Source: Bacillus horti (GTDB lineage: Bacteria > Bacillota > Bacilli > Caldalkalibacillales > JCM-10596). From it: a stretch of DNA of 45,535 nt. Shown piece by piece: positions 34,681 to 43,824 of this stretch. How positions within the stretch are numbered: position 1 is the stretch's first letter; the number at the start of each line of letters is the position of its first letter. The stretch lies in NCBI RefSeq assembly GCF_030813115.1, contig NZ_JAUSTY010000027.1, positions 1-45,535 on the forward strand. The letters are read 5' to 3'. A program made the translations under genes and the position numbers. The notes below the pieces were generated by a model. That model saw nothing but the letters and a program-made list of their open reading frames with translations, was not told the DNA's origin and ran no database searches.

Positions 34681-35622
34681 TTAAATAATGATTTGTGTTC
34701 TCATGTCTGTGTTGATGGTGATGGGAGTTTTACCTATTATCTCTCCATCGGCATGAACAAGAAGGGGTCTCTCACTGGAAATAGTGAGGGATTTCCCTTC
34801 CAATAAAGTGACCTCTTTAAAGCGCTGATGCTGCCCCATAAAGACCGTTATAAACACAGCTAGAAGCTTCCACTTGTTCAACTGATGGACCACACATAGG
34901 CTTAGCTTTCCATCATCTGGTCTTGCATTAGGGGAAATCTTCATCCCACCACCGTAATAAGGGATATTAGAAATGGCGACCAGCCAAGCTTTCTGAAATG
35001 TATGGGCATTCCCATCTATCTCAACGTGAATGTCGCAGGGCTGATAGCTAAAAAGAAGACGAATGACACTTATGGCGTAAGCTAAGCTCCCACACCTAAG
35101 CTTATTTAAGAACTTTTTATAGCTAGATTGATTTGTTTCTTTGGCTACTTCCCCATCAAAGCCTATGCCTAATCCATTAATAAAAAACCTTTCTGCTTTT
35201 TTTCGTTCAGAGAAACGGAAACGACCAAGATCAAATGTTCTTGCAGACTTATTTTTCCTTTCATAGATACGCTTCCACGCTTTTTTGACAGAGCGCGGGA
35301 CCATAAATCCGCGAGCAAAATCATTACCAGACCCTCCAGGAATATATCCTACAGGAATTTGTGGATAAGAGCGCAAGCCATTAATAACTTCATGCATGGT
35401 CCCGTCCCCACCTACAACAATAATGGCTTCTAAACGCTCGCCGTGGAGCTCAGCTATCTGTAAAGCGATATCCTCAGCATGACCAGCGTGCTTCGTGAAG
35501 AAGGAACGATAATACACGTTTTCTGTTTCTAAATCAGCCTTAATAAGCTCCCATACTTTAGAGCCCTTACCACTTCCTGCAACAGGATTTATAATAAAAA
35601 TATACATATTATTTTGACGCAT
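34681..35622 (-). CDS. Diacylglycerol kinase family lipid kinase
   Basis: About 313 residues of the DagK/YegS fold, phosphorylating diacylglycerol or a related lipid. Motifs are FIINPVAGSGKGSKVW, VVGGDGTMHEVINGL (nucleotide loop, about 75) and IPGGSGNDFARGF. Three in-frame ATGs are possible (35637, 35622, 35607). I take 35622, since GGGGA lies 8 bases upstream, whereas 35637 has only a weak site. It converges with the SMR genes. A single DnaA box (35360-35368) lies inside the gene. Confidence 0.9.
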   Translation of the reverse strand: MRQNNMYIFIINPVAGSGKGSKVWELIKADLETENVYYRSFFTKHAGHAEDIALQIAELHGERLEAIIVVGGDGTMHEVINGLRSYPQIPVGYIPGGSGNDFARGFMVPRSVKKAWKRIYERKNKSARTFDLGRFRFSERKKAERFFINGLGIGFDGEVAKETNQSSYKKFLNKLRCGSLAYAISVIRLLFSYQPCDIHVEIDGNAHTFQKAWLVAISNIPYYGGGMKISPNARPDDGKLSLCVVHQLNKWKLLAVFITVFMGQHQRFKEVTLLEGKSLTISSERPLLVHADGEIIGKTPITINTDMRTQIII

Positions 35623-35725
35623 ATTTGTATTCCCCATTTATTCTTCAATTTATCTATGTTATTTATCTCAATCATTCTTTACTATAATTATCGAAACTTT
35701 TTAACCATTTATGAAGTCTATTTTT

Positions 35726-35987
35726 ACAGTCTAAGAATTTATAAAATTTGATACAATGATTTCTTCAAGTTTTAAAAATTCTGGCTGCATGTAAAAGCTT
35801 CCTCTAATGATGGACTAGACAACCTCTTCGAGAAGGCTTCAATAGAAGCTTTTCTTACAGTCTAAGAATTTATAAAAATTGATACAATGATTTCTTCAAG
35901 GTTTATAAATTCTGGCTGCATGTAAAAGCTTTCTCTAATGATGGACTAGATAACCTCTTCGAGAAGGCTTAAATAGAAGCTTTCCTT
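35726..35987. repeat. Direct tandem duplication, two copies of about 131 bp
   Basis: ACAGTCTAAGAATTTATAAAA begins copies at 35726 and 35857; the copies differ at only a few positions. Each contains AGCTTC and GAAGCT about 50 bases apart in inverted orientation and an inner CCTCTTCGAGAAGG that can fold. No convincing gene lies within: a short minus-strand frame in one copy is stopped in the other. The whole gap from 35638 to 36222 is otherwise AT-rich; the last 230 bases hold only the leader of the MoxR gene. Confidence 0.8.
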
Positions 35988-36222
35988 ATACTAACAGAGT
36001 AAAATTGTTCATGCTAGATGCTAGAAAAGCAAAGCTAATATAGATATACGGCAAATTAAACACTTCCTAATATAAATCTTTGTCTTAGCTGATAAAAATG
36101 GGTTTAGTCGTCCTATAAAAAGGAAACTTACTATTGAGCATAGAAGTTTACTACTAGAGTAGCAGAAATGTTATAGTAGAAATGTAAATAAACTGAAAAG
36201 ACGGACATTTGGAGGATATTCT

Positions 36223-37209
36223 ATGGGAAAAAACCTTGCCACAATTCAAGACTTTGATCAATACCATGCAAAAATTGCATCGGTCATGCAAAACGTTAAT
36301 GCTGTCATTGTGGGGAAAAAACCAGTGGTTGAACTTATGATGGTAGCCATTATGTCTAAAGGCCATGTTCTATTGGAGGACGTTCCAGGGGTTGGAAAGA
36401 CAATGCTTGTACGTGCCCTTGCTCGCTCATTAGGCTGTAGCTTTAAACGTATTCAATTCACACCAGACTTACTCCCATCTGACGTAACTGGTGTCTCTAT
36501 ATATAACCAGAAAGAAGCTAATTTTGAATTTCGACAGGGTCCTATTTTCGGGAACGTCATTTTAGCCGATGAAATTAATCGTACATCCCCAAAAACACAA
36601 TCTGCTCTATTAGAAGCTATGGAGGAGGGTAGTCTAACAGTTGATGGCGATACTAAACGATTACCAGAGCCCTTTATGGTTATGGCTACCCAAAACCCGA
36701 TTGAATATGAAGGAACATTCCCATTGCCGGAAGCACAGCTAGACCGTTTTCTCCTGAAGCTAAGAATGGGATATCCCACACAAGAAGAAGAGATGGAAGT
36801 TCTCACGCGCATCCAAGAAAATCATCCAATCGATCAAATCCAAGAGGTTATCAGCAAGGAAGAGCTACAGCAGTTTCAACAAGCGGCTCGTTTGACTCAT
36901 GTAGATGACTCCATCAAGGAATATATTGTAGAGCTTTCTCAGGCAACAAGAACACATCAAAGTGTTTATCTTGGAGCAAGTCCTCGTGGTTCTCTTGCTT
37001 TATTACGTGCTTCCCAAGCCTTGGCGTATATTCGAGGAAGAGAATACGTCATTCCTGATGATGTTAAATATCTGACTCCGCATACATTAGAGCACCGCAT
37101 CATTTTAAAATCAGAGTCGCGCTTAAGCGGGGCAACCGTTTCCAACGTATTAAAAGAAGTAATCGGAAGTGTCAAGGTACCTGTATTTAAAGAACCAATG
37201 TATAAATAA
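36223..37209 (+). CDS. MoxR-family AAA+ ATPase
   Basis: A protein of 328 residues with Walker A VPGVGKTMLV (about 54), Walker B VILADEINRTSPKTQSALLEAMEE and the MoxR stretch MATQNPIEYEGTFPLPEAQLDRFLLKL. MoxR proteins act as chaperones that activate or assemble partner complexes. It leads an operon with a DUF58 protein and a transglutaminase-like membrane protein, the same as yeaC-yeaD-yebA next to guaA in B. subtilis. GGAGG is 7 bases before ATG. Confidence 0.93.
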   Translation: MGKNLATIQDFDQYHAKIASVMQNVNAVIVGKKPVVELMMVAIMSKGHVLLEDVPGVGKTMLVRALARSLGCSFKRIQFTPDLLPSDVTGVSIYNQKEANFEFRQGPIFGNVILADEINRTSPKTQSALLEAMEEGSLTVDGDTKRLPEPFMVMATQNPIEYEGTFPLPEAQLDRFLLKLRMGYPTQEEEMEVLTRIQENHPIDQIQEVISKEELQQFQQAARLTHVDDSIKEYIVELSQATRTHQSVYLGASPRGSLALLRASQALAYIRGREYVIPDDVKYLTPHTLEHRIILKSESRLSGATVSNVLKEVIGSVKVPVFKEPMYK

Positions 37210-37239
37210 TCGCGGGTTTCATAAAAGGGACGTGTATGT

Positions 37240-38478
37240 ATGAAAAACAAAGCATCCTATGGAGTATGGACTATATCTATATTATTAATTTGTGCCTATG
37301 TCTATGCCAAGTTTCAGGGCGGGTTTATTAGCTGGTTTATTTTCTATGCCTTCTTGCCTATTGCCATCATGGCTGTAGGGTTATTTCTATTTGCCTTCCG
37401 CGGTGTGCACGTAGTTCGAGAGCTAAAGAAACCTAAGTATACAGCAGGGCAAACTGTACAGGTGAGGCTGCGAATTATGAATCCGTATCGCTTTCCGTTT
37501 ATCTACCTTATGGTTAAAGACAGTCTAGACCCTAGGCTTATAAATGCTGTTGAAGACACCAAAAAGATAGTTTTGGGTGGATTCAAAAAGGAGTATATAG
37601 TTGAGTACTCCATTGAGGACGTCCCTCGTGGAGTCTTCAAATGGAATGAGCTTAGTATTGAAACGGGAGACTTATTTGGCTTGGTTAAAAGACAGCACAC
37701 GTTCAGTCATGACAACGAGATCGTGGTTTATCCGAAATACCAGATCATTCGCAGATGGCGCACACTAAATGAAAAGAACATCGGTACGACCTTCAGCTTC
37801 AACCGACAGGATGAGGATGTTAGCTCCGTCATGGGCATCAGAGATTACGCTCCTGGAGATCGCTTGGCTAGGATTCATTGGAAGGCCACAGCTAGAACCA
37901 ATTCCTTAAAGACCAAGGAATATGAGCATCAAATCACCAATGATTTTATGTTTTTTATTGACCGTGAAATGAAAAGCTACGGTGGAAAAGGAACGGGAGG
38001 CAAGGTCTCCGCCTTATTTGAAAGAACGGTCTCCTTAACCGCCTCCTTAACTCGCCTTGTGCTTAAGCAACATTTCTCTGCTGGGATCGTGTCCTACGGA
38101 AAAGTAGCTACAGTGATGAACATGTCTAAGGACCAAGAGCAAATATTCAGGATCTATGAGCATTTGGCGCGAATAGAAGCAGATTCGACGTACTCATTTA
38201 TTAAAACAGTCCTTCGTGAAATCTCTTTTCTACCTATGGGGACAACGGTTGTTATTCTTACACCCCGTCTAGATGAAAAAATAATTGGGCTACTTAATGA
38301 TATTAGCTATAGAAGAATAAAGCTTGAATTTTTCTGGATGAAGGGTCATAAAGAGATAACACAGCAAGAGAGACAATATCTAGCCATGCTAGCCCAAGCT
38401 CAAATTAACTATCATATCATCTCAAATGATCGCTTTGAGCAAGCCCTTTCTGGAGGTGATCAGCATGTCACAGCCTAA
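37240..38478 (+). CDS. DUF58 domain membrane protein
   Basis: A protein of 412 residues with two N-terminal membrane segments (about 8-50), a beta-rich region and the DUF58 motif RDYAPGDRLARIHWKATARTNSLKTKEYE (positions about 205-235, longest quoted parts RDYAPGD and IHWK), resembling a vWA-like fold. It is the usual partner of MoxR ATPases; the function is not established. The gene lies 30 bases after moxR, and its end overlaps the next gene by 14 bases. Confidence 0.9.
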   Translation: MKNKASYGVWTISILLICAYVYAKFQGGFISWFIFYAFLPIAIMAVGLFLFAFRGVHVVRELKKPKYTAGQTVQVRLRIMNPYRFPFIYLMVKDSLDPRLINAVEDTKKIVLGGFKKEYIVEYSIEDVPRGVFKWNELSIETGDLFGLVKRQHTFSHDNEIVVYPKYQIIRRWRTLNEKNIGTTFSFNRQDEDVSSVMGIRDYAPGDRLARIHWKATARTNSLKTKEYEHQITNDFMFFIDREMKSYGGKGTGGKVSALFERTVSLTASLTRLVLKQHFSAGIVSYGKVATVMNMSKDQEQIFRIYEHLARIEADSTYSFIKTVLREISFLPMGTTVVILTPRLDEKIIGLLNDISYRRIKLEFFWMKGHKEITQQERQYLAMLAQAQINYHIISNDRFEQALSGGDQHVTA

Positions 38479-40729
38479 GCAGGAACATCTTAGAAAAAAT
38501 CAATTCTCTTCACTTGCCTCCTTTGTGATGTTAGTGCTCGTCACATTAATGGTTTGGGAATGGCTGCGGCCTCTAATGGTTCTAACAGATACGTATACGA
38601 TTAGGCCATTTATTCTTTACTTTGGTTTAGCTATGCTTATCCAATGGTTGAATCTGTCCAATTGGATCCGTTCAGGAATTATGCTCTTTTTCCTCATTTA
38701 CTTCGTCCATAATCTATATATCTATGAGCCTTTTTTTAGCTCAGATTGGATTCGGTATTTAGGTTCAGAGCTCCTATACTCGATTGGGCTATTATTTAAC
38801 GGAGACATAGACTCTCATTCTTATATCGTCTTAACCTTGTTCTTCTTATTGATTCACTGGTTTGGGGCTATTGTGATCTTTAAGCTTGTGATTGAACGGG
38901 GGAAGACACTGTTCTTTTTCCTACTGACAATCGTTCTGTTAGCAATTTTGGATACATTCACTCCATACGCAGCTATGTTTCCCATTATTCGTAGCTTTAT
39001 TTATGGATTATTGCTTTTAACGATTAGTCAAATCGGTCGTCTATTTCCTCGTCTTGGAGATAGGGCTGCCACAGCTACGACTTCTTTTCCACAGCAATGG
39101 CTATGGACAAGTGTATTAGTTGTAGGTTTAGTGACGGCTATCGGCTTTGTTGCCCCTAAGGCTGCTCCTGCTTGGCCGGATCCGATCCATTTCATCCAAA
39201 GCTATTCGGACTCCATTCGTGAAGGGAGTGGCGGCTTTGGTGGAGGAGCCATTCAGCGTATTGGCTATGGGACAAATGATGAGAATTTAGGAGGGCCATT
39301 TATTCTCGATGATGGTCTAGTCTTTGTGGCTCAGACTCAAGGTCGGGGGTATTGGCGAGGAGAATCTAAGGATGTCTATACCGGTAAGGGGTGGGTTCAG
39401 TCTGACACGTCTGCTGAGCAAAAAGCCCTACAAATGAGTGACGGAAGATTTTATGCACAAGACCTTGGTTTAGGACTATTACATTCATCCGGTTCCACCT
39501 TAGATTCTGTGACCTCTAGAATACGATTTGACCAGCCTAGGTTTTCAACCGTTTTTTACACAGGTGAACCTACATCCATCTTTATGGATCCTGTAGAATA
39601 TCCTGAGTTTCTAGAGGTTAATAGTCAGGATGCAAGCCTAAAGCTTTTTGCTGCAGGAGAAGATGAGGTTGGTCTGCACAGCTATACGGTGACAAGTGAA
39701 CTGCCTACTTATTCCACTCAAGCCCTTAAAAATGCTTCTGTAGCTAATTCCCCAAGTGAGATCCTGGAGCAGTATACACAGCTTCCTGATACGCTACCAG
39801 ATCGGGTAGGAGAATTAGCTCAAGAAATTGTCCAAGAAGCGGACAGTGATTACGAAAGGGTAAAAAGAGTAGAGCGTTTCTTCAAAACAAACGGATTTGA
39901 GTATAATATTGAAGATGTTGCTGTTCCAGATGATGATCAGGATTATGTTGATCAATTCCTTTTTGAGACGATGGTAGGATATTGTGATAACTTCTCAAGC
40001 TCTATGGTTGTATTACTGCGTACATTGGATATTCCTGCTCGTTGGGTAAAGGGCTTTACCTTTGGAGATGTATTAGAGGCTTCAGGTGGTGAATTTACAA
40101 CTGAAATTAGGAACAGGAATGCTCATTCATGGGTAGAGGTTTATTTTCCGGAAATTGGATGGGTCCCATTTGAGCCTACGCAAAGCTTTAACAACCCATT
40201 CATCTTTGAAAGAGATGATATCGATACATCGAATCCGGAGGATTTTGAGATGGAATACGATCCTTTAGATGATCCGTTTAGCGATTCATTCGAAGAAGGG
40301 ATTGAGGAATATTCCAGTTTTACACCAGGTGGGGCTTCTGGAAGTTCAGGATCTTGGTTTTCTATAGGAAGAATTTTGATCGCCTTAGCGGCTATTTTGA
40401 TCCTACTATTAATTATAGCCTTCTTATTTAGAAAAAACCTGTTGTTATCTTGGGTGATTATGCGCTATAAGGAAGCATCTGATCAGCCTACCTTTTTCCG
40501 TATATACGAATGGCTTATTCGCTACCTTGGCAAATCTACAAAGCCTAGGGACCCTTCCCAAACAATGAGGGAATACGTCCTCGCCTTAGAGCAAGAGCTT
40601 GAAATTACTGAGCTTAAATCGATTACACAGCTGTTTGAGCAAATGAGATACGGGAAGAACCAGGATGATGAACAAGTAAATCGTGCATTTGCAATGTGGC
40701 GCACGATTATGAATAAGCTAAAATCTTAA
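38465..40729 (+). CDS. Transglutaminase-like membrane protein (TgpA/YebA type)
   Basis: A protein of 754 residues with about six membrane segments (about 15-205), a long outer domain holding a transglutaminase core, a further membrane segment near 640 and a cytosolic tail. Catalytic residues are Cys in VGYCDNFSSSMVVLLR, His in NAHSWVEVYF and Asp/Glu in the GWVPFEPTQ region. Acts outside the membrane; the substrate is unknown. ATG 38465 follows GGAGGTG by 6 bases inside the end of the DUF58 gene. Confidence 0.9.
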   Translation: MSQPKQEHLRKNQFSSLASFVMLVLVTLMVWEWLRPLMVLTDTYTIRPFILYFGLAMLIQWLNLSNWIRSGIMLFFLIYFVHNLYIYEPFFSSDWIRYLGSELLYSIGLLFNGDIDSHSYIVLTLFFLLIHWFGAIVIFKLVIERGKTLFFFLLTIVLLAILDTFTPYAAMFPIIRSFIYGLLLLTISQIGRLFPRLGDRAATATTSFPQQWLWTSVLVVGLVTAIGFVAPKAAPAWPDPIHFIQSYSDSIREGSGGFGGGAIQRIGYGTNDENLGGPFILDDGLVFVAQTQGRGYWRGESKDVYTGKGWVQSDTSAEQKALQMSDGRFYAQDLGLGLLHSSGSTLDSVTSRIRFDQPRFSTVFYTGEPTSIFMDPVEYPEFLEVNSQDASLKLFAAGEDEVGLHSYTVTSELPTYSTQALKNASVANSPSEILEQYTQLPDTLPDRVGELAQEIVQEADSDYERVKRVERFFKTNGFEYNIEDVAVPDDDQDYVDQFLFETMVGYCDNFSSSMVVLLRTLDIPARWVKGFTFGDVLEASGGEFTTEIRNRNAHSWVEVYFPEIGWVPFEPTQSFNNPFIFERDDIDTSNPEDFEMEYDPLDDPFSDSFEEGIEEYSSFTPGGASGSSGSWFSIGRILIALAAILILLLIIAFLFRKNLLLSWVIMRYKEASDQPTFFRIYEWLIRYLGKSTKPRDPSQTMREYVLALEQELEITELKSITQLFEQMRYGKNQDDEQVNRAFAMWRTIMNKLKS

Positions 40730-40792
40730 AAGGAATTCCGTCTTGACCTTTTACTAAAGGCTTGTTATGATATTCCCAAATCCGAACGTTTC

Positions 40793-40867
40793 AACGAAAA
40801 AACTAGGATTTTCTACTCAATCTGTTCTGTGTTGAGAGTCTCTCCTAGTTTTTCGTTTGTTTTTTGA
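40793..40867 (+). terminator. Terminator between the transglutaminase gene and guaA
   Basis: Long stem AACGAAAAAACTAGGA / TCCTAGTTTTTCGTT with inner CTCAA/TTGAG pairing, then TGTTTTTTG. A single PurR-box-like AAATCCGAACGTT lies just upstream (40778-40790), without a properly spaced partner. Confidence 0.75.
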
Positions 40868-40928
40868 TCTTATTTCCAAACAATTTACATCACATGATAC
40901 GTTTTTCACTTAACAAGGAGGAGCAGCG

Positions 40929-42467
40929 ATGGACAAGCCAAATGAATTAATTATTGTATTAGATTTCGGGGGTCAGTATAATCAGCTGATCGCTAGAAGA
41001 GTCAGAGATCTAGGGGTGTATAGTGAGCTATTACCTCATGATGTATCTATTGAAAAGATCAAAGAACTAAATCCAAAGGGGATCATTTTTTCTGGTGGAC
41101 CTAACAGTGTCTACGAGGAAGGCTCTCCACGCTGTGACGAGAAAATCTTTGAATTAGGAATCCCGATTCTTGGAATTTGCTATGGTATGCAATTGATGAC
41201 CCAACATTTTAAAGGGAAAGTCGAAAAAGCAACCCTTCGTGAGTATGGGAAGGCTGTGGTTAATCTAAAAGAAAAATCCCTATTATATGATGGTCTTGAA
41301 GAAGCTCAGCTTGTTTGGATGAGCCATGGTGATCTTGTGATTGAGCCACCACAAGGGTTTATCTTAGATGCTACGAATGAATCCTGTCCTGTAGCAGGGA
41401 TGAGTAATCCAGATAAAAAGCTATACGCGGTACAGTTCCATCCTGAGGTACGTCACTCTGAGTTTGGGATCGAAATGCTAAGTAACTTTATCTACAAAAT
41501 TTGTGAGTGTGAAGGCAATTGGTCTATGGATGCATTCATTGATTTAGCTGTAGAAGAAATCCGCCAGGGAGTCGGCTCCAAAAAGGTATTATGTGCCTTA
41601 AGTGGTGGTGTGGACTCCTCGGTTGTGGCGGCTTTAATCCATAAGGCAATCGGTGATCAATTGACTTGTATGTTTGTTGATCATGGACTTTTGCGCAAGG
41701 GTGAAGCGGAAAGTGTGATGGAAACCTTTACGAGCAAATTCAGTATGAATGTGATAAAAATCGATGCTAAAGAGCGCTTTTTATCCAAGCTTAAAGGGGT
41801 CTCCGACCCAGAGCAGAAGCGTAAAATTATTGGGAACGAGTTTATCTATGTCTTTGAAGAGGAAGCAAATAAGCTTCCAGACATGGATTTCTTAGCCCAA
41901 GGAACGTTATATACAGATATTGTTGAAAGTGGTACAGCAACGGCTCAAACGATTAAATCCCATCATAATGTAGGCGGTTTGCCTGAGGAAATGAAAATGG
42001 ATTTAATTGAGCCTCTAAACACATTGTTTAAGGACGAGGTCCGTAAGCTAGGAGAAGAGCTTGGCTTACCACAGGAAATCGTTTGGCGCCAGCCGTTTCC
42101 AGGCCCGGGACTAGGTATCCGTGTGCTAGGTGAAATTACTGAGGATAAGCTAGAGATTGTGCGTGAATCTGATTATATTCTACGTGATGAAATCAAAAAG
42201 GCTGGTCTTGAACGCGAAGTGTGGCAGTACTTTACAGCTTTGCCTGATATGAGATCTGTAGGGGTAATGGGAGATGCTCGAACTTACGATTATACAGTAG
42301 GAATTCGTGCGGTTACGTCTATTGACGGAATGACAGCAGATTGGGCTCGTATTCCATATGAAGTATTAGAAAAAATCTCTACACGTATTTGTAATGAGGT
42401 AAGTGGCGTCAATCGCGTAGTATATGATATTACCTCTAAGCCTCCAGCAACGATTGAGTGGGAGTAA
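40929..42467 (+). CDS. guaA: GMP synthase (glutamine-hydrolysing)
   Basis: A protein of 512 residues converting XMP, ATP and glutamine to GMP. Class I glutamine amidotransferase domain (1-195): [19 protein letters not shown], catalytic Cys in LGICYGMQL (about 80), His-Glu in QFHPEV. ATP pyrophosphatase domain with P-loop [15 protein letters not shown] (about 222) and the dimerisation tail ending [21 protein letters not shown] lies 6 bases before ATG. Strong terminators on both sides make it a single-gene unit. Confidence 0.97.
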   Translation: MDKPNELIIVLDFGGQYNQLIARRVRDLGVYSELLPHDVSIEKIKELNPKGIIFSGGPNSVYEEGSPRCDEKIFELGIPILGICYGMQLMTQHFKGKVEKATLREYGKAVVNLKEKSLLYDGLEEAQLVWMSHGDLVIEPPQGFILDATNESCPVAGMSNPDKKLYAVQFHPEVRHSEFGIEMLSNFIYKICECEGNWSMDAFIDLAVEEIRQGVGSKKVLCALSGGVDSSVVAALIHKAIGDQLTCMFVDHGLLRKGEAESVMETFTSKFSMNVIKIDAKERFLSKLKGVSDPEQKRKIIGNEFIYVFEEEANKLPDMDFLAQGTLYTDIVESGTATAQTIKSHHNVGGLPEEMKMDLIEPLNTLFKDEVRKLGEELGLPQEIVWRQPFPGPGLGIRVLGEITEDKLEIVRESDYILRDEIKKAGLEREVWQYFTALPDMRSVGVMGDARTYDYTVGIRAVTSIDGMTADWARIPYEVLEKISTRICNEVSGVNRVVYDITSKPPATIEWE

Positions 42468-42541
42468 ACTAGATACATGATTTGGTGCAGAAAAGCGATT
42501 TACACATTGTGTGAGTCGTAAAATAAATAAAAATATATACT

Positions 42542-42612
42542 AATGATAAGGTTCCCCTAGAATATTCCACCATGTGATGGTGATAAGAAAGGAACCTTAT
42601 CATTTTGTTTTT
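42542..42612 (+). terminator. guaA terminator
   Basis: Perfect 14-bp stem AATGATAAGGTTCC / GGAACCTTATCATT, inner CCACCAT/ATGGTG, then TTGTTTTTA. Confidence 0.9.
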
Positions 42613-42647
42613 ATTGCGAGAAATTGTTTGTTTGGAGGGCTAAAGTA

Positions 42648-43388
42648 ATGGCTGAAAGAAAGATGATTGGTCAGGGAAAAATAGCAAGTATCTATCTCGA
42701 AAATGGTTTAGCTGTCAAAAAATTTCCGGATGACTACAAATCAGACTGGGTAGAATACGAAGCAAAGATTCAACAGGAAATTCAGAGCAAAACAACTATT
42801 CCAGTACCGAAATGTGAGTACTTGAGGGATACGAATGAAATAAAAATGGAGTACATCGACGGCTACACACTTGGCAATAGGATGCGGAAAGACAAGTACA
42901 AAAACGGTTTACAAGATCTTGTTGAATTGCAATTGTCTGTGTATAACTACAGTGACTTAGAATTGAAGCAGGCACATACCCTATTTAAGAATGACCTATA
43001 CTCGTCCAAGCTTGACCAAAGTCTCAAGGATAGGGCTCTTCAATCTCTTTTGAATGTTGAAGAAAAGCAAGTACTCTGCCATTTTGATATGCATTTTTTA
43101 AATATTATGTATGATGAATCTCAGTATTTCATTATTGACTGGGTAAATGCGAAATTGGGAAACCCTATACTGGATATCGCACGTACGTACGTGTTGTTAA
43201 AGCAATATGCACAAAGAATGTCAGAAAAGTATTTAAATATGATCTCAGCAGAGGGGATGTTTAATCTCAGTGAAATAAAACAAGCTGTGCCAGCCATAGC
43301 AGCTTTACGACTGCTGGAGAATGATTCAAATGATTTTTCTGCTAAACTCATAGAAATGATTATGGATGAACGGATGAATGAATATTAG
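42648..43388 (+). CDS. APH/choline-kinase-fold phosphotransferase
   Basis: A protein of 246 residues with the aminoglycoside-phosphotransferase fold. GQGKIASIYLENGLAVKKF holds the nucleotide loop and Lys, MEYIDGYTLGNRM is the hinge, CHFDMHFLNIMY the catalytic H-x-D-x4-N loop (about 154) and IIDWVNA the metal Asp. ATG 42648 follows GGAGGG by 8 bases; an upstream start at 42624 is in the guaA terminator region. Substrate unknown. It is not necessarily a resistance gene, since many such proteins act on small hydroxylated metabolites. Confidence 0.85.
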   Translation: MAERKMIGQGKIASIYLENGLAVKKFPDDYKSDWVEYEAKIQQEIQSKTTIPVPKCEYLRDTNEIKMEYIDGYTLGNRMRKDKYKNGLQDLVELQLSVYNYSDLELKQAHTLFKNDLYSSKLDQSLKDRALQSLLNVEEKQVLCHFDMHFLNIMYDESQYFIIDWVNAKLGNPILDIARTYVLLKQYAQRMSEKYLNMISAEGMFNLSEIKQAVPAIAALRLLENDSNDFSAKLIEMIMDERMNEY

Positions 43389-43405
43389 AACTCACAACTT
43401 TTATT

Positions 43406-43450
43406 AAATGCGAACATTTAAGAACTTTAATCTAATTAATGTTCGTAAAT
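43406..43450 (+). promoter_or_regulatory. PurR-box pair upstream of pbuG
   Basis: AAATGCGAACATT (43406-43418) and, inverted, ATTTACGAACATT (43438-43450) each match 12 of 13 positions of the B. subtilis PurBox AWWWCCGAACWWT. CGAAC and GTTCG are 25 bases apart, close to the pur operon arrangement. This predicts PurR control in response to PRPP. Confidence 0.75.
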
Positions 43451-43453
43451 AAC

Positions 43454-43482
43454 TTGACTTTACTATATTAACATCTTAAACT
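43454..43482 (+). promoter_or_regulatory. pbuG promoter
   Basis: TTGACT (43454-43459), 17 bases, TAAACT (43477-43482), directly after the PurR boxes and 20 bases before the aptamer. Confidence 0.6.
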
Positions 43483-43503
43483 ATGAAGGTAATTAAATAT
43501 TTT

Positions 43504-43574
43504 CTTCGTATAATTCTGAGAATATGGCTCAGAAGTCCTCTACCAAGCTTCCGTAAACAGCTTGACTACGAAAA
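43504..43574 (+). promoter_or_regulatory. Guanine-class purine riboswitch
   Basis: P1 arms CTTCGTA/TACGAAAAG enclose the conserved TATAATTCTGAGAATATGG, GTCCTCTACC and CCGTAAACAG blocks. The ligand-pairing base in TTGACTACG is C, which specifies guanine/hypoxanthine rather than adenine. With the terminator at 43679 it would shut off pbuG when purine is plentiful. Confidence 0.93.
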
Positions 43575-43678
43575 GTGGATGATGTGATCCATATCTTTTG
43601 GGTTTTCGTTATTAGTGACTGGAGGGAATCATTTCCCCTATTATTCACTAAGCACTTTTGAATGTTAAGTTAGTAGGG

Positions 43679-43710
43679 AGTCTGGGTAGTAGCCTAGGCT
43701 TTTTCTTTTT
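43679..43710 (+). terminator. Riboswitch-linked terminator ahead of pbuG
   Basis: AGTCTGGG / CCTAGGCT stem with a 6-base loop and TTTTCTTTTT. A second inverted repeat (TTAGTGA/TCACTAA, about 43612-43651) between aptamer and terminator may take part in the switch. Confidence 0.7.
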
Positions 43711-43824
43711 GAATTCATCCATATTTAAAAGGAAGTAAGAGGGTGTTCATGGAAAAAAGAAGAGCTGAGAAGGATATATTAAGTAATTAACTAAGAAACT
43801 AAGAAGGATAAGAGAGGGATGAGT

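Noticed and set aside
40778-40790. PurR box before guaA
   Set aside because: One good half (AAATCCGAACGTT) but no inverted partner at the proper distance; the nearest GTTCT is 36 bases on and overlaps the terminator.
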